Assembly: GCF_000308475.2 (NCBI RefSeq)
Contig: NZ_BAFT02000043.1
Span: 1 to 64,000, forward strand
Direction of reading: 5' to 3'
From: Nocardia brasiliensis NBRC 14402
Lineage (GTDB): Bacteria; Actinomycetota; Actinomycetes; Mycobacteriales; Mycobacteriaceae
Length of the DNA stretch: 64,000 nt
The stretch's first letter is position 1; each line of letters starts with the position of its first letter. The notes below the pieces were generated by a model, which saw only the letters and a program-made list of their open reading frames with translations, did no database searches and was not told the origin of the DNA. A program made the position numbers and the translations under genes. Of the stretch, positions 44,880-54,097 are shown one piece after another.

Positions 44880-46529
44880 CTACTTGGTGCTTGCTTCTGC
44901 GTGTTCGTCGGCGGGGCGTTCGTCGGTTTGGGCTTTGGCCCAGCGGTAGTCGGGCTTGCCGGCGGGGTTGCGCTTGATCTGGTCGACGAACCAGAGGCTG
45001 CGGGGGAGTTTGTAGGGGGCGATCTCCTGGGTGAGGACGGGGCGCAGCTCCTCGAGGGTGGGACGCTTGTCGCCACGGCACTGGACGACGGCGGCGACGC
45101 GCTGGCCCCAGCGTTCGTCCTCGACGCCGACGACGAGGGCGTCGAAGACCTCGGGATGGCATTTCAGCGCACCCTCGACCTCTTCGGGGTAGATCTTCTC
45201 GCCGCCACTGTTGATGCTGACCGAGCCCCGGCCGAGCATGGTGACCGTGCCGTCTTCCTCGACCCGGGCGTAGTCGCCCGGGATCGAATAGCGAATCCCG
45301 TTGAACTCCTTGAACGTTGCCGCGGTCTTGGCCTCGTCCTTGTAGTAGCCGACCGGGATGTGGCCCTTGCGCGCGATGAGCCCGACCTGCCCGGAGCCGG
45401 GCACCACCGGATTGCCGTCCTCGTCGAGCACCTCGGTGGCGGCGTCGATCTTCACCCGCGGACCACCGGTATGGTTGGCGCCCTTGGCGATTACCGACAG
45501 CCCGCCGAAACCGGTCTCCGAGGACCCGATGGAATCGGTGATCATCCGGTTGGGCAGCAGTTCGAGGAACTTGTCCTTCAGCGTCGGCGAGAACAGCGCG
45601 GCGCTGCTGGCGATCACGTACAGGCTCGAAAGATCGTAGGGCGCACCGGTTTCCGGATTCCCCTCGAGCAACGCGTCCACCATCGGCCGGGCCATCGCGT
45701 CACCGGTGATGAAGATGAGGTTGATCTTGTGCCGGTCGATGTGCTGCCACACCCCGTGCCCGGTGAACTCGGGGATCATCACGGCCTTGCCGCCGTCGAA
45801 GAGACTGTGGAAGGTCGCCGTCTGCGAGCCACCGTGGATCATCGGCGGAATCGGGAACCGCACCATCTGCGGGTTGCCCGCGCCCTGCTTGGACTGATGC
45901 CACTCGTCCTGGACGTACTCACCGGTGAGGAAGTTGATACCGCCGCCGAGCACCCGCCACCAGTCCTCGTGCCGCCACATCACGCCCTTCGGCAGCCCCG
46001 TGGTGCCGCCGGTGTAGAGCATGAAGATGTCGTCACCGGAGCGTTCACCGAAGTCACGCTCCCCCGACGCGGCGGTCAGCGCGGCCTCGTATTCGACCGA
46101 ATCCGCTGCGGTCGCGGTGGCACCGGCCGTATCGTCGTCGACAACGATCACCGTCTTCAGCAGCGGCGTCTTCGGGAGCACCCCCGCCACCCGATCGCTG
46201 TAGCGGCGCTCGTGAATCAGCGCGACCATGTCCGAATTGTCGAAGATATATTGCAACTCGTTCTCGACGTATCGGAAGTTCACGTTGACCATCACCGCGC
46301 GCGCCTTGAACACCGCGACCATGGCCTCGACGGCCTCGATCGTGTTGCGCGAGTAGATGCCCACCTTGTCGCCCGGCTGAACACCATGTTCGAGCAGGTA
46401 GTGAGCCAATTTGTTGGCGCGCTCCTCCAGCTGGGCGTAGGTGACCTCACGGCTGTCGTCCGCGAGCGCGACGCGGTCGGGCATCAGGTCGATGGCGTGT
46501 TCGACAAGGTCCGCTATGTTGTAGCTCAC
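44880..46529 (-). CDS. fadD19: Steroid side-chain acyl-CoA synthetase FadD19
   Basis: A 549-residue AMP-forming CoA ligase matching Mtb FadD19 (Rv3515c), which activates the full-length C8 cholesterol side chain once its end is oxidised to a carboxylate. ATP-binding motif [20 protein letters not shown], the [13 protein letters not shown] motif, [37 protein letters not shown] and the catalytic lysine in [13 protein letters not shown] are all seen. The start is GTG. It is divergent from echA19 across a KstR-type site. Confidence 0.92.
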   Translation of the reverse strand: MSYNIADLVEHAIDLMPDRVALADDSREVTYAQLEERANKLAHYLLEHGVQPGDKVGIYSRNTIEAVEAMVAVFKARAVMVNVNFRYVENELQYIFDNSDMVALIHERRYSDRVAGVLPKTPLLKTVIVVDDDTAGATATAADSVEYEAALTAASGERDFGERSGDDIFMLYTGGTTGLPKGVMWRHEDWWRVLGGGINFLTGEYVQDEWHQSKQGAGNPQMVRFPIPPMIHGGSQTATFHSLFDGGKAVMIPEFTGHGVWQHIDRHKINLIFITGDAMARPMVDALLEGNPETGAPYDLSSLYVIASSAALFSPTLKDKFLELLPNRMITDSIGSSETGFGGLSVIAKGANHTGGPRVKIDAATEVLDEDGNPVVPGSGQVGLIARKGHIPVGYYKDEAKTAATFKEFNGIRYSIPGDYARVEEDGTVTMLGRGSVSINSGGEKIYPEEVEGALKCHPEVFDALVVGVEDERWGQRVAAVVQCRGDKRPTLEELRPVLTQEIAPYKLPRSLWFVDQIKRNPAGKPDYRWAKAQTDERPADEHAEASTK

Positions 46530-46539
46530 AGCCCTAAAA

Positions 46540-46553
46540 TAGAACGTGTTACT
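46540..46553. promoter_or_regulatory. KstR operator-like site between fadD19 and echA19
   Basis: TAGAACGTGTTACT matches the core AAC-N2-GTT of the KstR consensus; the last position differs. It lies in the 60-bp gap between the two divergent start codons and can serve both genes. Confidence 0.82.
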
Positions 46554-46589
46554 GTTCCTGGCAAGGTTCGAAAGTCAGGAGATTCGCCG

Positions 46590-47372
46590 ATGCCACACTG
46601 TCTCGTCGAGGAACGCGATCATGTCCTGATCGTCACGATGAATCGCCCCGAGGCGCGCAACGCGCTCTCGGCCGAAATGATGGCGATCATGCGGGACGCC
46701 TGGGACCAGGTGGACAACGATCCGGACATCCGGGTCGCGATCCTGACCGGTGCGGGCGGCGCGTTCTGCGCGGGCGCGGACCTGAAGGCGATGACCGCGC
46801 AGCATCCCGGCGATTCCTTCGCGGGCGGCGGCTGGGACCTGTCGAAAATCGAGGCGCTGCTCAAGGGCCGCAGGCTCACCAAGCCGTTGATCGCGGCGGT
46901 CGAGGGCCCCGCCATCGCGGGCGGCACCGAGATCCTGCAGGGCACCGACATCCGGGTGGCCGGTGAAAGCGCGAAATTCGGCGTGTCCGAAGCCCGCTGG
47001 GGACTGTTCCCGCTCGGCGGGTCCGCCGTGCGACTGGTCCGCCAGATCCCCTACACCGTCGCCGCCGACATCCTGCTGACCGGCAGGCACATCACCGCGG
47101 CCGAGGCGAAGGACATCGGACTGATCGGGCACGTGGTCCCGGACGGCGGCGCGTTGGACAAGGCACTCGAGCTCGCGGCCCAGATCGCCGCGAACGGTCC
47201 ACTCGCGGTGCAGGCCATCCTGCGCACCATCCGGGAAACCGAGGGCATGCACGAGGAAGAGGCGTTCCAGATCGACGCGAAGCTCGGCATGGCGGTGTTC
47301 AAGTCCACCGATGCCAAGGAGGGCCCGAAGGCCTTCGCGGAAAAACGCAAGCCGACCTTCACCGGTAGCTGA
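46590..47372 (+). CDS. echA19: Enoyl-CoA hydratase EchA19
   Basis: A 260-residue crotonase-fold enzyme matching Mtb EchA19 (Rv3516), the hydratase for steroid enoyl-CoA with long side chains. It includes the oxyanion segment [15 protein letters not shown], then [23 protein letters not shown] and the catalytic-region Glu in [17 protein letters not shown]. The ATG at 46590 has AGGAGA upstream. It acts one step after the acyl-CoA dehydrogenases and is followed by a terminator. Confidence 0.92.
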   Translation: MPHCLVEERDHVLIVTMNRPEARNALSAEMMAIMRDAWDQVDNDPDIRVAILTGAGGAFCAGADLKAMTAQHPGDSFAGGGWDLSKIEALLKGRRLTKPLIAAVEGPAIAGGTEILQGTDIRVAGESAKFGVSEARWGLFPLGGSAVRLVRQIPYTVAADILLTGRHITAAEAKDIGLIGHVVPDGGALDKALELAAQIAANGPLAVQAILRTIRETEGMHEEEAFQIDAKLGMAVFKSTDAKEGPKAFAEKRKPTFTGS

Positions 47373-47380
47373 AAAGGCCA

Positions 47381-47411
47381 CGCCCCCGGCACCTTTCGGC
47401 GACCGGGGGCG
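47381..47411. terminator. Stem-loop between echA19 and VOC gene
   Basis: CGCCCCCGG and CCGGGGGCG form a 9-bp stem between two convergent genes, with a 13-nt loop. It probably ends both transcripts. Confidence 0.65.
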
Positions 47412-47425
47412 CTGCCGCGGCGAAT

Positions 47426-47842
47426 TCAGCCGGCCGGGTAGGCCATCCAGAACGGCTCCCACTGGTGACCGTCGGGATCGATGAACGTGCGGCTGTACAT
47501 GCCGACTTGTTCCTCTTGCGCTCGCTTCTCCGCGTTGACCTCCTCGGTGCCGCCCGCGGCCAGCGCCGCGCCGATGTAGGAGTCCACTTCGGCGATGCTG
47601 GTCAGCGCCAAACTGTAAGAGGCGCCGATTCTTTCGGTGGTTTCGGCCACCGGGCGACGACAGAACGTGGTGAAGAACTGTCTGGTCAGCAACATGATGC
47701 AGATGTTGTCGTCGATCACGATGCAGGCCGCGTTGTCGTCGGTGAACTCCTGATTGACCTTCCAGCCGAGCGCCTCGTAGAACTTCTTCGACCGATCCAG
47801 ATCGGCGACGGGGAAGTTGAGAAAAATCATCCGGCTGCTCAT
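47426..47842 (-). CDS. VOC (glyoxalase/bleomycin-resistance fold) protein
   Basis: A 138-residue VOC-superfamily protein: MIFLNFPVADLDRSKKFYEALGWKVN, DDNICIMLLTRQFF and TFIDPDGHQWEPFWM. This 'extradiol-like' group often has no known substrate and frequently sits beside ECF sigma factor genes. It is divergent from the sigma factor at 48027, with about 180 bp between the start codons, so it may be a target of that sigma factor. Confidence 0.85.
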   Translation of the reverse strand: MSSRMIFLNFPVADLDRSKKFYEALGWKVNQEFTDDNAACIVIDDNICIMLLTRQFFTTFCRRPVAETTERIGASYSLALTSIAEVDSYIGAALAAGGTEEVNAEKRAQEEQVGMYSRTFIDPDGHQWEPFWMAYPAG

Positions 47843-48026
47843 GTGTCGGTCCCTTTTCGTAGTCCGCCTGTTTCCTGCGCATCTATGCAGACGACGCGCA
47901 GGCCCGGAACTCATCGCTGAGCGGGCGATGTGACCGGGCACACGACCCGGTTCAGCGATCTTGAAAACGCAGGTGGCGGACTTTTGGGTCTGGGCTGTGT
48001 CGGTGGGCTGTGGCAGGGTGACACCC

Positions 48027-49025
48027 ATGAACGACTTGTCCGGCCACACCGCCGGCCTCGCTCCCGACGTCCTCGAATCCTTCGAGAAGCACCGCCGGGA
48101 ATTGTGCGCTTACGCCTACCGCATGCTCGGCTCCTCCTTCGAGGCCGAAGACGCGGTCCAGGAGACCTTCACCCGCGCGTGGAAGTCCTACGACTCGTTC
48201 GAGGGTCGCGCGAGCCTGCGCTCCTGGCTGTATCGAATCACCACCAATGTCTGCCTGGACATGCTCGACGGCCCGCAGCGGCGGGCCAGGCCGATGGACC
48301 TGTCCGGTCCGTCGCGGCCGGACTCGCCACTACCCGCGCCCCAGCCGGACTACGTCTGGATCGAGCCGATCCCGAACGCTTTGGCCTTCGGTGCCGACCC
48401 GGCCGACCACGCCTCGGCCAAGGACACCCTGCGGCTGGCCTTCGTCGCCGCCTGCCAGCACCTGCCCGCCACCCAGCGCGCCATCCTGATCATGCGCGAG
48501 GTGCTGCGGTTCTCCGCCAACGAGACCGCCGAGGCCCTCACCATGTCGCCCGCCTCGGTCAACAGCGCGCTGCAGCGGGCCAGGGCGACCATGTCCAAGG
48601 TGCAGCCGACCACCTCGGACAACTACGACGAGTCCGACGACGACCAGCGCAAGCTCGTCGACAACTTCGTCAAGGCCTTCGAGGCCTACGACATGGACAC
48701 CCTGACTTCGCTGCTGAAAACTGATGTGGCGCTGTCCATGCCGCCGATCGAGCTGTGGATCTCCGGCCCGGAGAACGTGGTCGCGTTCATGCTCGGCCAC
48801 GGCAGCGGTTGCCGCGACTCCCGGATGATCCGCCTCGAGGGCGCCAACGGTCACCCCGCCTTCGGCCACTACAAGCCGAGCGGCGAGCCCGGTGTCTGGG
48901 TCCCCTGGTCGATCACGGTCCTGGAACTCGACGGCGACACCATCTCCGGCCTCAACTTCTTCCTCGACACCGACAAACTGTTCCCCCTCTTCGGGCTCGC
49001 CCCGGAACTCCGCGAAGCGGTGTAG
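48027..49025 (+). CDS. SigG-like ECF sigma factor with C-terminal SnoaL domain
   Basis: A 332-residue ECF sigma factor. Region 2 is EKHRRELCAYAYRMLGSSFEAEDAVQETFTRAWKSYDSF with LRSWLYRITTNVCLDML, and region 4 is LPATQRAILIMREVLRFSANETAEALTMSPASVNSALQRAR. A C-terminal SnoaL-like domain (about residues 210-325) ends FPLFGLAPELREAV. This is the TIGR02960/SigG arrangement, in which the extra domain takes the place of an anti-sigma factor and may bind a small ligand. No anti-sigma gene and no KstR site are seen here. Confidence 0.88.
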   Translation: MNDLSGHTAGLAPDVLESFEKHRRELCAYAYRMLGSSFEAEDAVQETFTRAWKSYDSFEGRASLRSWLYRITTNVCLDMLDGPQRRARPMDLSGPSRPDSPLPAPQPDYVWIEPIPNALAFGADPADHASAKDTLRLAFVAACQHLPATQRAILIMREVLRFSANETAEALTMSPASVNSALQRARATMSKVQPTTSDNYDESDDDQRKLVDNFVKAFEAYDMDTLTSLLKTDVALSMPPIELWISGPENVVAFMLGHGSGCRDSRMIRLEGANGHPAFGHYKPSGEPGVWVPWSITVLELDGDTISGLNFFLDTDKLFPLFGLAPELREAV

Positions 49026-49311
49026 GTCCCGGCCCCGCCTCCCGGGGAGGTTTGGACACACCAGCATTGCGCCCAGCCAGTTGCGGTCGGACAGTGTGCC
49101 TGTGCGCAGTACTGCCCGACTCGCGCGGGTTCTCGCGCACCGCACGACGACTTGCCGGGCGACACACCGGAAGAGTCGCGAAGACGTGCGCGGGGCGTTC
49201 CATTTGCCCCCCAGGCCCCGCCGAGGTCGCGTACTACGCTGCGCCGCGCGGCTTCTCACGCACTGCGCAGCGAGACGGCGCGCCGGGGCGGGCGACGGGC
49301 GGGGTGTTCCC
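49026..49311. repeat. Intergenic stretch with imperfect 22-bp direct repeats
   Basis: The gap between the sigma factor and the acyl-CoA synthetase gene (convergent ends) has no credible gene. CGCGCGGGTTCTCGCGCACCGC (49122-49143) recurs at 49245-49266 with three mismatches, and the surrounding CG-rich text is also loosely repeated. It may be a degraded duplication or a REP-like element. Confidence 0.35.
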
Positions 49312-50868
49312 CTAGGTGGCAGGTACGTAGCGCTCGCGAAGTTTGCGCTTGTAGAGCTTGCCGTTGGGGTCGCGGGGGAGTTCGGGGAGGTAGTCGATTG
49401 ATTTGGGCATCTTGTATTTGGCGAGTTGGGTTGCGGCGAAGGACAAGAGTTCGGCGGTGAGGGTGTCGTCGCCTTCGATGCCGGGGGCGGGCTGGACCAC
49501 GGCTTTGACCTCGGCGCCCCAGTCGGGGTGCGGGATGCCGAAGACGGCGACGTCGGCGACCTTGGGGTGGGTGACGAGCACGTTCTCGATCTCGGCGGGA
49601 TAGATGTTCACGCCGCCGGACAGGATCAGGTCGGAACGACGGTCGTGCAGGTAGAGGTAGCCGTCCTCGTCGAGGTGGCCGATGTCGCCGACGGTGAACA
49701 GGTCACCGACGCGCGAGTCCTCGGTCTTGGCCTTGTCGTGGTGGTATTCGAAACTCGAAGCGCCCATGCGCATGTAGACCAGGCCGGGTTCACCGGTGGG
49801 CACCTCGGTGCCGTCCTCCTCGCTGAGCACTTTGATCACCGACCAGGGCCAGGCCTTGCCGACCGAGCCGGGCTTGCGCAGCCAGTCGGTGCCGTTGATC
49901 ACCGTGCCGCCGCCCTCGGTGGCCGCGTAGTACTCGGTGACCGTCGGACCCCACCAGTCGAGCATCTGCCGCTTGGTTTCCTGCGGGCAGGGGGCCGCGC
50001 CGTGCACCATGCTGCGCAGCGAGGAGACGTCGTACTTGGCGCGCACCGCCTCGGGCAGGGCGAGCAGCCGATGGAACTGGGTGGGCACCATGTGACTGTG
50101 CGTCACCCGGTACCGGTCGATGAGCCGCAGCATTTCCTCGGCTTCCCACCGATCCATCAGAACGAGCTTGTGCCCCAACTGGATCGAGATGGTCGCGAAG
50201 TTCAGCACGGCCGTGTGATAGAGCGGCGAGCCACAGATGTGCACGTGCTCGTCGTACGGCGCGAGTTCGAACAAACCGAAGAAGGCCGTCGTATGGGGCG
50301 GCACGACATCCGGATCGGCGCCGGTAAGCGGCCGGCGAACGCCCTTGGGCCGACCGGTGGTGCCGGAGGTGTAGAGCATCGGTGCGCCGGTGCTGCGGTC
50401 GGACGGCCGTCCGGTGTCGGCGGCGCCGAGCCAGGCCACCGAGCGGAAGCCGTCGATCTCGCCCACCGAAAAGCGTGCCGTGGCAGGCAGTTTCGCCTCA
50501 TCGGCCGCGGCGGTCGCGGTGGCGGCGAAGCGGTCGCTGGCCAAGAACGCCTTCGCCTCGCTGTCCTGGAGGATGTAGGCGACCTCGGGGCCGGTCAGGT
50601 GCCAGTTCACCGCGACGATGTACAGCCCGGCCTGATACGCCGCGAAGTACGCGGCGACCGCCTCCGTGCAGTTGTGCACCATGCTGACCAGCACGTCACC
50701 GGTTTCCAGGCCGAGCCCGCGCAGGCCGGTGGCGTATCGGTCGGCGAGCGTGGCCAATTCGCGATACGTCACCTCCCGGCCCGCCGGATCGACCAAGGCG
50801 ATGCGATCCGGTTCGGCTTCGGCGATGTTCCACAGACCGAGAATTTTCGTTGACTCCTGCGCCGTCAT
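49312..50868 (-). CDS. Acyl-CoA synthetase (FadD-type)
   Basis: A 518-residue AMP-forming ligase: MLYTSGTTGRPKGVRRPL (P-loop), ATEGGGTVINGT, FTVGDIGHLDEDGYLYLHDRRSDLILSGGVNIYPAEIEN and the catalytic lysine in PRDPNGKLYKRKLR. It is only distantly like FadD19, and I do not assign a symbol. The position inside the KstR-type cluster, with an operator 12 bp upstream of its ATG, suggests that it activates a sterol-derived acid. Confidence 0.85.
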   Translation of the reverse strand: MTAQESTKILGLWNIAEAEPDRIALVDPAGREVTYRELATLADRYATGLRGLGLETGDVLVSMVHNCTEAVAAYFAAYQAGLYIVAVNWHLTGPEVAYILQDSEAKAFLASDRFAATATAAADEAKLPATARFSVGEIDGFRSVAWLGAADTGRPSDRSTGAPMLYTSGTTGRPKGVRRPLTGADPDVVPPHTTAFFGLFELAPYDEHVHICGSPLYHTAVLNFATISIQLGHKLVLMDRWEAEEMLRLIDRYRVTHSHMVPTQFHRLLALPEAVRAKYDVSSLRSMVHGAAPCPQETKRQMLDWWGPTVTEYYAATEGGGTVINGTDWLRKPGSVGKAWPWSVIKVLSEEDGTEVPTGEPGLVYMRMGASSFEYHHDKAKTEDSRVGDLFTVGDIGHLDEDGYLYLHDRRSDLILSGGVNIYPAEIENVLVTHPKVADVAVFGIPHPDWGAEVKAVVQPAPGIEGDDTLTAELLSFAATQLAKYKMPKSIDYLPELPRDPNGKLYKRKLRERYVPAT

Positions 50869-50879
50869 CTTTATGAATC

Positions 50880-50893
50880 TAGAACGTGTTCTA
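50880..50893. promoter_or_regulatory. KstR operator-like site, perfect palindrome
   Basis: TAGAACGTGTTCTA is a perfect palindromic match to TnnAACnnGTTnnA. It directly precedes the acyl-CoA synthetase start and overlaps the stop codon of the upstream oxidoreductase gene (TAG at 50891-50893), so the ligase gene has its own regulated promoter. Confidence 0.9.
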
Positions 50894-51928
50894 CATATCG
50901 ACAAGGGGGGCGAGCCGACGTAATTGCTCGGCATCCGCCGCGGACACCAGCATCATGGTGACCCCGGCCGCCTCCCACACCTTCAGTTGTGCACGCACAT
51001 GCGCCTCGTCGCCGATGATCGCGGTATCGAGAATCATTTCGTCCGGCACGACGGCGGCCGCCTCGGCCTTTTTGCCCGCCTGGAACAGCCGGCCGATCTC
51101 GTCGACCTCGCGTTCGTAGCCCATCCGGCGGTAGACCTGCGCGTGGAAATTCTGTTCCGGCGCGCCCATCCCGCCGATGTAGAGCGACATGACCCAGCGC
51201 ATCCGCTCGAGTTCGCTCGCGGCGTCGTCGGTGATCACCACCTGACAACTCGCGGCGATCTCGAAGTCCGCCCGCGACCGACGCGCTCCGGCCCGGGCGA
51301 AGCCCTCGTCGAGCCAGTCGTTGTACATGTTCGCCAGCCGCGGCGCGTAGTAGATCGCGAGCCAGCCGTCGGCGATCTCGGCGGTGAGCGCGACGTTCTT
51401 CGGCCCTTCGGCACCGAGCCAGATCGGCAGATCCGCACGTAGCGGGTGCACGATCGGCTTGAGCGGCTTACCAAGCCCGGTCGCCCCCGGGCCGGTGTAG
51501 GGCAGCGGGTAGTTCGGCCCGTCGTTGGTCACCGGCGCCGCCCGCTCCAGAATGCGCCGGATGATCCCGACGTATTCGCGGGTCCGCTGCAGCGGTTTGG
51601 CGAACGGCTGGCCGTACCAGCCCTCGACGACCTGCGGCCCGGATACGCCGAGCCCGAGCACGGCCCGGCCGCCGCTGAGGTGATCCAGGGTCAGCGCGTG
51701 CATCGCGGTCGCGGCCGGGGTGCGCGCCGACATCTGCACGACGGACGTGCCGAGCCGGACCCGCTGCGTGGCCGAACCCCACCAGGTCAGCGGGCCGAAC
51801 GCATCCGAGCCCCACGATTCCGCGGCGAACACGGCATCGAAACCCGCCGCCTCCGCCGCCAGCACCAACTCCCCCGCGTGCTGCGGCGGCTGCGCCATCC
51901 AGTACCCGAGTTGCAATCCGAACTTCAT
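50891..51928 (-). CDS. LLM class F420-dependent oxidoreductase (Rv3520c-like)
   Basis: A 345-residue luciferase-like TIM-barrel oxidoreductase that closely matches Mtb Rv3520c (MKFGLQLGYWMAQPPQ start, AAESWGSDAFGPLTWWGS, GLGVSGPQVVEGWYGQ). Members use F420 or FMN; the reaction in cholesterol breakdown is not firmly known. The ATG at 51928 has GAAGGG upstream. It is divergent from the OB-fold protein gene across a KstR-type site. Confidence 0.88.
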   Translation of the reverse strand: MKFGLQLGYWMAQPPQHAGELVLAAEAAGFDAVFAAESWGSDAFGPLTWWGSATQRVRLGTSVVQMSARTPAATAMHALTLDHLSGGRAVLGLGVSGPQVVEGWYGQPFAKPLQRTREYVGIIRRILERAAPVTNDGPNYPLPYTGPGATGLGKPLKPIVHPLRADLPIWLGAEGPKNVALTAEIADGWLAIYYAPRLANMYNDWLDEGFARAGARRSRADFEIAASCQVVITDDAASELERMRWVMSLYIGGMGAPEQNFHAQVYRRMGYEREVDEIGRLFQAGKKAEAAAVVPDEMILDTAIIGDEAHVRAQLKVWEAAGVTMMLVSAADAEQLRRLAPLVDM

Positions 51929-52000
51929 GTTCGACCCTTCCGACCGACCTCCGAGCCGTTTGCACAGCCCGTCACCGACACCGCATCTTGCCAGCAGAAT

Positions 52001-52014
52001 AAGAACCTGTTCTA
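52001..52014. promoter_or_regulatory. KstR operator-like site between Rv3520c-like gene and ltp operon
   Basis: AAGAACCTGTTCTA matches the AAC-N2-GTT core; the first base is A rather than T. It lies in the divergent gap and can control the oxidoreductase to the left and the five-gene ltp operon to the right. Confidence 0.82.
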
Positions 52015-52077
52015 CTCGACATTGTGACTCAGGGGAATACCGCATCCGGCGTAATCGCGGATGAGAGAGGGTCGGAT

Positions 52078-53046
52078 TTGAACACCACCGCACCTGATGT
52101 ACTCAGTGCGCCTCTACGGGTGCAATTCGACTACACCCGGTCCGTCGGACCGACGATCGGCAAGTTCTTGACCGCCCTGCGCGACCGCAAGATCGTCGGT
52201 GTGCGCGGCACGGACGGCCGGGTGCTGGTGCCGCCGCCCGAGTACGACCCGGTCAGCGCGGAGCCGCTCACCGACTTCGTCGACGTGGCCGCGGTCGGCA
52301 CCGTCGCTTCGTGGACCTGGGTGCGCGAACCGCTGCCCGGCCAGCCGTTCGACCGCCCGTTCGCCTGGGCGCTGATCCAGCTGGACGACGCGGACACCAC
52401 ACTGCTGCACGCCGTCGATGTCGCGGCGCCGGAGGACATCCGGACCGGCATGCGGGTTGCCGTCCGATGGGCCGCCGAGACCAGCGGCAGCATCCATGAC
52501 ATCGCCTGCTTCGTCCCGGGCGAACAACCGGAAGCGACCACCGCGGCGACCGAGACAGGCGGCGAGCCGATCTCGGTCATCACCACGCCCGTCGATCTCA
52601 GCTATAAGCACACCGCGTCGCCGCAGGAGACCGTCTACCTGCGCGGACTCGCCGAAGGCAAGCTGCTCGGCGGGCGCACCGACGCCGCGGGCAAGGTGTA
52701 CTTCCCGCCGCGCGGCGCCAATCCGACCGACGGCAGGCCGACCGACCAGACCGTGGAACTGCCCGACCGCGGCACCGTCACCACGTTCTGCATCGTGAAC
52801 GTGCCGTTCCTCGGCCAGCGGATCAAGCCGCCCTATGTCGCGGCGTACGTGCTGCTCGACGGCGCCGACATCCCGGTGCTGCACCTCGTACTCGGTTGCG
52901 AGGCAAGCGAAGTGCGGATGGGCATGCGGGTGGAGGCGGTGTGGAAGCCGCGCGAGCAGTGGGGCTTCGGGCTGGAGAACGTGGACCACTTCCGCCCCAC
53001 CGGCGAGCCGGATGCCGACTACGAGACCTACAAGCACCACCTCTGA
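52078..53046 (+). CDS. Two-domain DUF35/OB-fold-like protein (Rv3521-like)
   Basis: This protein consists of two similar halves: VQFDYTRSVGPTIGKFLTALRDRKIVGVRGTDGRVLVPP and, later, LSYKHTASPQETVYLRGLAEGKLLGGRTDAAGKVYFPP. Each is followed by a beta-rich OB-like region. In Actinobacteria such DUF35 proteins pair with thiolase-fold partners; ChsH2-Ltp2 aldolase is the known example. TTG at 52078 is chosen because GAGAGAGG lies upstream; an in-frame GTG at 52024 without such a site is the alternative. The next gene, ltp4, begins 11 bp after the stop. Confidence 0.8.
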   Translation: MNTTAPDVLSAPLRVQFDYTRSVGPTIGKFLTALRDRKIVGVRGTDGRVLVPPPEYDPVSAEPLTDFVDVAAVGTVASWTWVREPLPGQPFDRPFAWALIQLDDADTTLLHAVDVAAPEDIRTGMRVAVRWAAETSGSIHDIACFVPGEQPEATTAATETGGEPISVITTPVDLSYKHTASPQETVYLRGLAEGKLLGGRTDAAGKVYFPPRGANPTDGRPTDQTVELPDRGTVTTFCIVNVPFLGQRIKPPYVAAYVLLDGADIPVLHLVLGCEASEVRMGMRVEAVWKPREQWGFGLENVDHFRPTGEPDADYETYKHHL

Positions 53047-53056
53047 GAGGCCCACG

Positions 53057-54097
53057 TTGACTGACCACGGAACGGACATCGCGGTCGTGGGCTTCGCCCA
53101 CGCGCCGCACGTGCCGGAGACCTTCGGCACCACCAATGGCGTCGAGATGCTGGTGCCCTGCTTCCAGCAGCTCTACAGCCGGCTCGGCATCACCAAGTCC
53201 GATATCGGCTTCTGGTGTTCCGGCTCCTCGGATTATCTTGCCGGGCGCGCGTTTTCGTTCATCTCGGCGATCGACGCGATCGGCGCGGTGCCGCCGATCA
53301 ACGAGTCCCACGTGGAGATGGACGCCGCCTGGGCGCTGTACGAGGCCTGGGTGAAACTGCGCTCGGGACAGGCGGAGACCGCGCTGGTGTACGGCTTCGG
53401 CAAGTCCTCGGCCGGCACGCTGCGCCAGGTGCTCACCATGCAGCTCGACCCGTACCTGGTGACACCGCTCTGGCCGGATGCCTGGTCGATCGCCGGATTG
53501 CAGGCCCGCGCGGGCCTGGACGCGGGCCGCTGGACCGAACAGGACATGGCCGCGGTCGCCGCGGGAAATGACGGCGACGTCGAAAGCCTGCTCGGCACAC
53601 CGTATGTCGCCGATCCGCTGCGTGCCCACGACATCGCGCCGGTCACCGACGGCGCGGCGGCCATCGTGCTTGCGGTCGGTGACCGCGCGCGCGAACTGTG
53701 CGAGCGGCCCGCCTGGATCACCGGTATGGCGCATCGGGTGGATACACCGAATCTCGGCGCCCGCGACCTCACCGTCTCCCCCTCGACCGCGGCTGCGGCA
53801 CAGGCGGTTACCGGCGGCGACACGAGCAGCTTCGATATCGCGGAGCTGCACGCGCCGTTCAGCCATCAGCAGCTGATCCTCACCGAGGCGATCGGCCTGA
53901 AGAACGGGACCAAGGTGAATCCGTCGGGTGGCGCGCTCGCCGCGAATCCGATGTTCGCCGCCGGGCTCGAACGCATCGGCTTCGCGGCCGAGGCGATCAT
54001 GGGCGGCACCGCGAATCGTGCCCTCGCCCATGCCACCAGCGGCCCCGCGCTGCAGCAGAACCTTGTGACAGTCCTGGATTCGGAGGCGAGCCGATGA
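53057..54097 (+). CDS. ltp4: Thiolase-fold lipid-transfer protein Ltp4-like
   Basis: A 346-residue thiolase-superfamily protein of the SCP-x type. The start is TTG with GAGAGG six bases upstream. The thiolase core is recognisable (VVGFAHAPHVPETFG, ALVYGFGKSSAG, VTDGAAAIVLAVGDRA, PSGGALAANPMFAAGLER), but the segment that should hold the nucleophilic Cys reads SHVEMDAAWALYEAW with Glu or Val there. A retro-aldolase or regulatory role alongside the DUF35 protein is more likely than classical thiolysis. It overlaps ltp3 by ATGA. Confidence 0.82.
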   Translation: MTDHGTDIAVVGFAHAPHVPETFGTTNGVEMLVPCFQQLYSRLGITKSDIGFWCSGSSDYLAGRAFSFISAIDAIGAVPPINESHVEMDAAWALYEAWVKLRSGQAETALVYGFGKSSAGTLRQVLTMQLDPYLVTPLWPDAWSIAGLQARAGLDAGRWTEQDMAAVAAGNDGDVESLLGTPYVADPLRAHDIAPVTDGAAAIVLAVGDRARELCERPAWITGMAHRVDTPNLGARDLTVSPSTAAAAQAVTGGDTSSFDIAELHAPFSHQQLILTEAIGLKNGTKVNPSGGALAANPMFAAGLERIGFAAEAIMGGTANRALAHATSGPALQQNLVTVLDSEASR

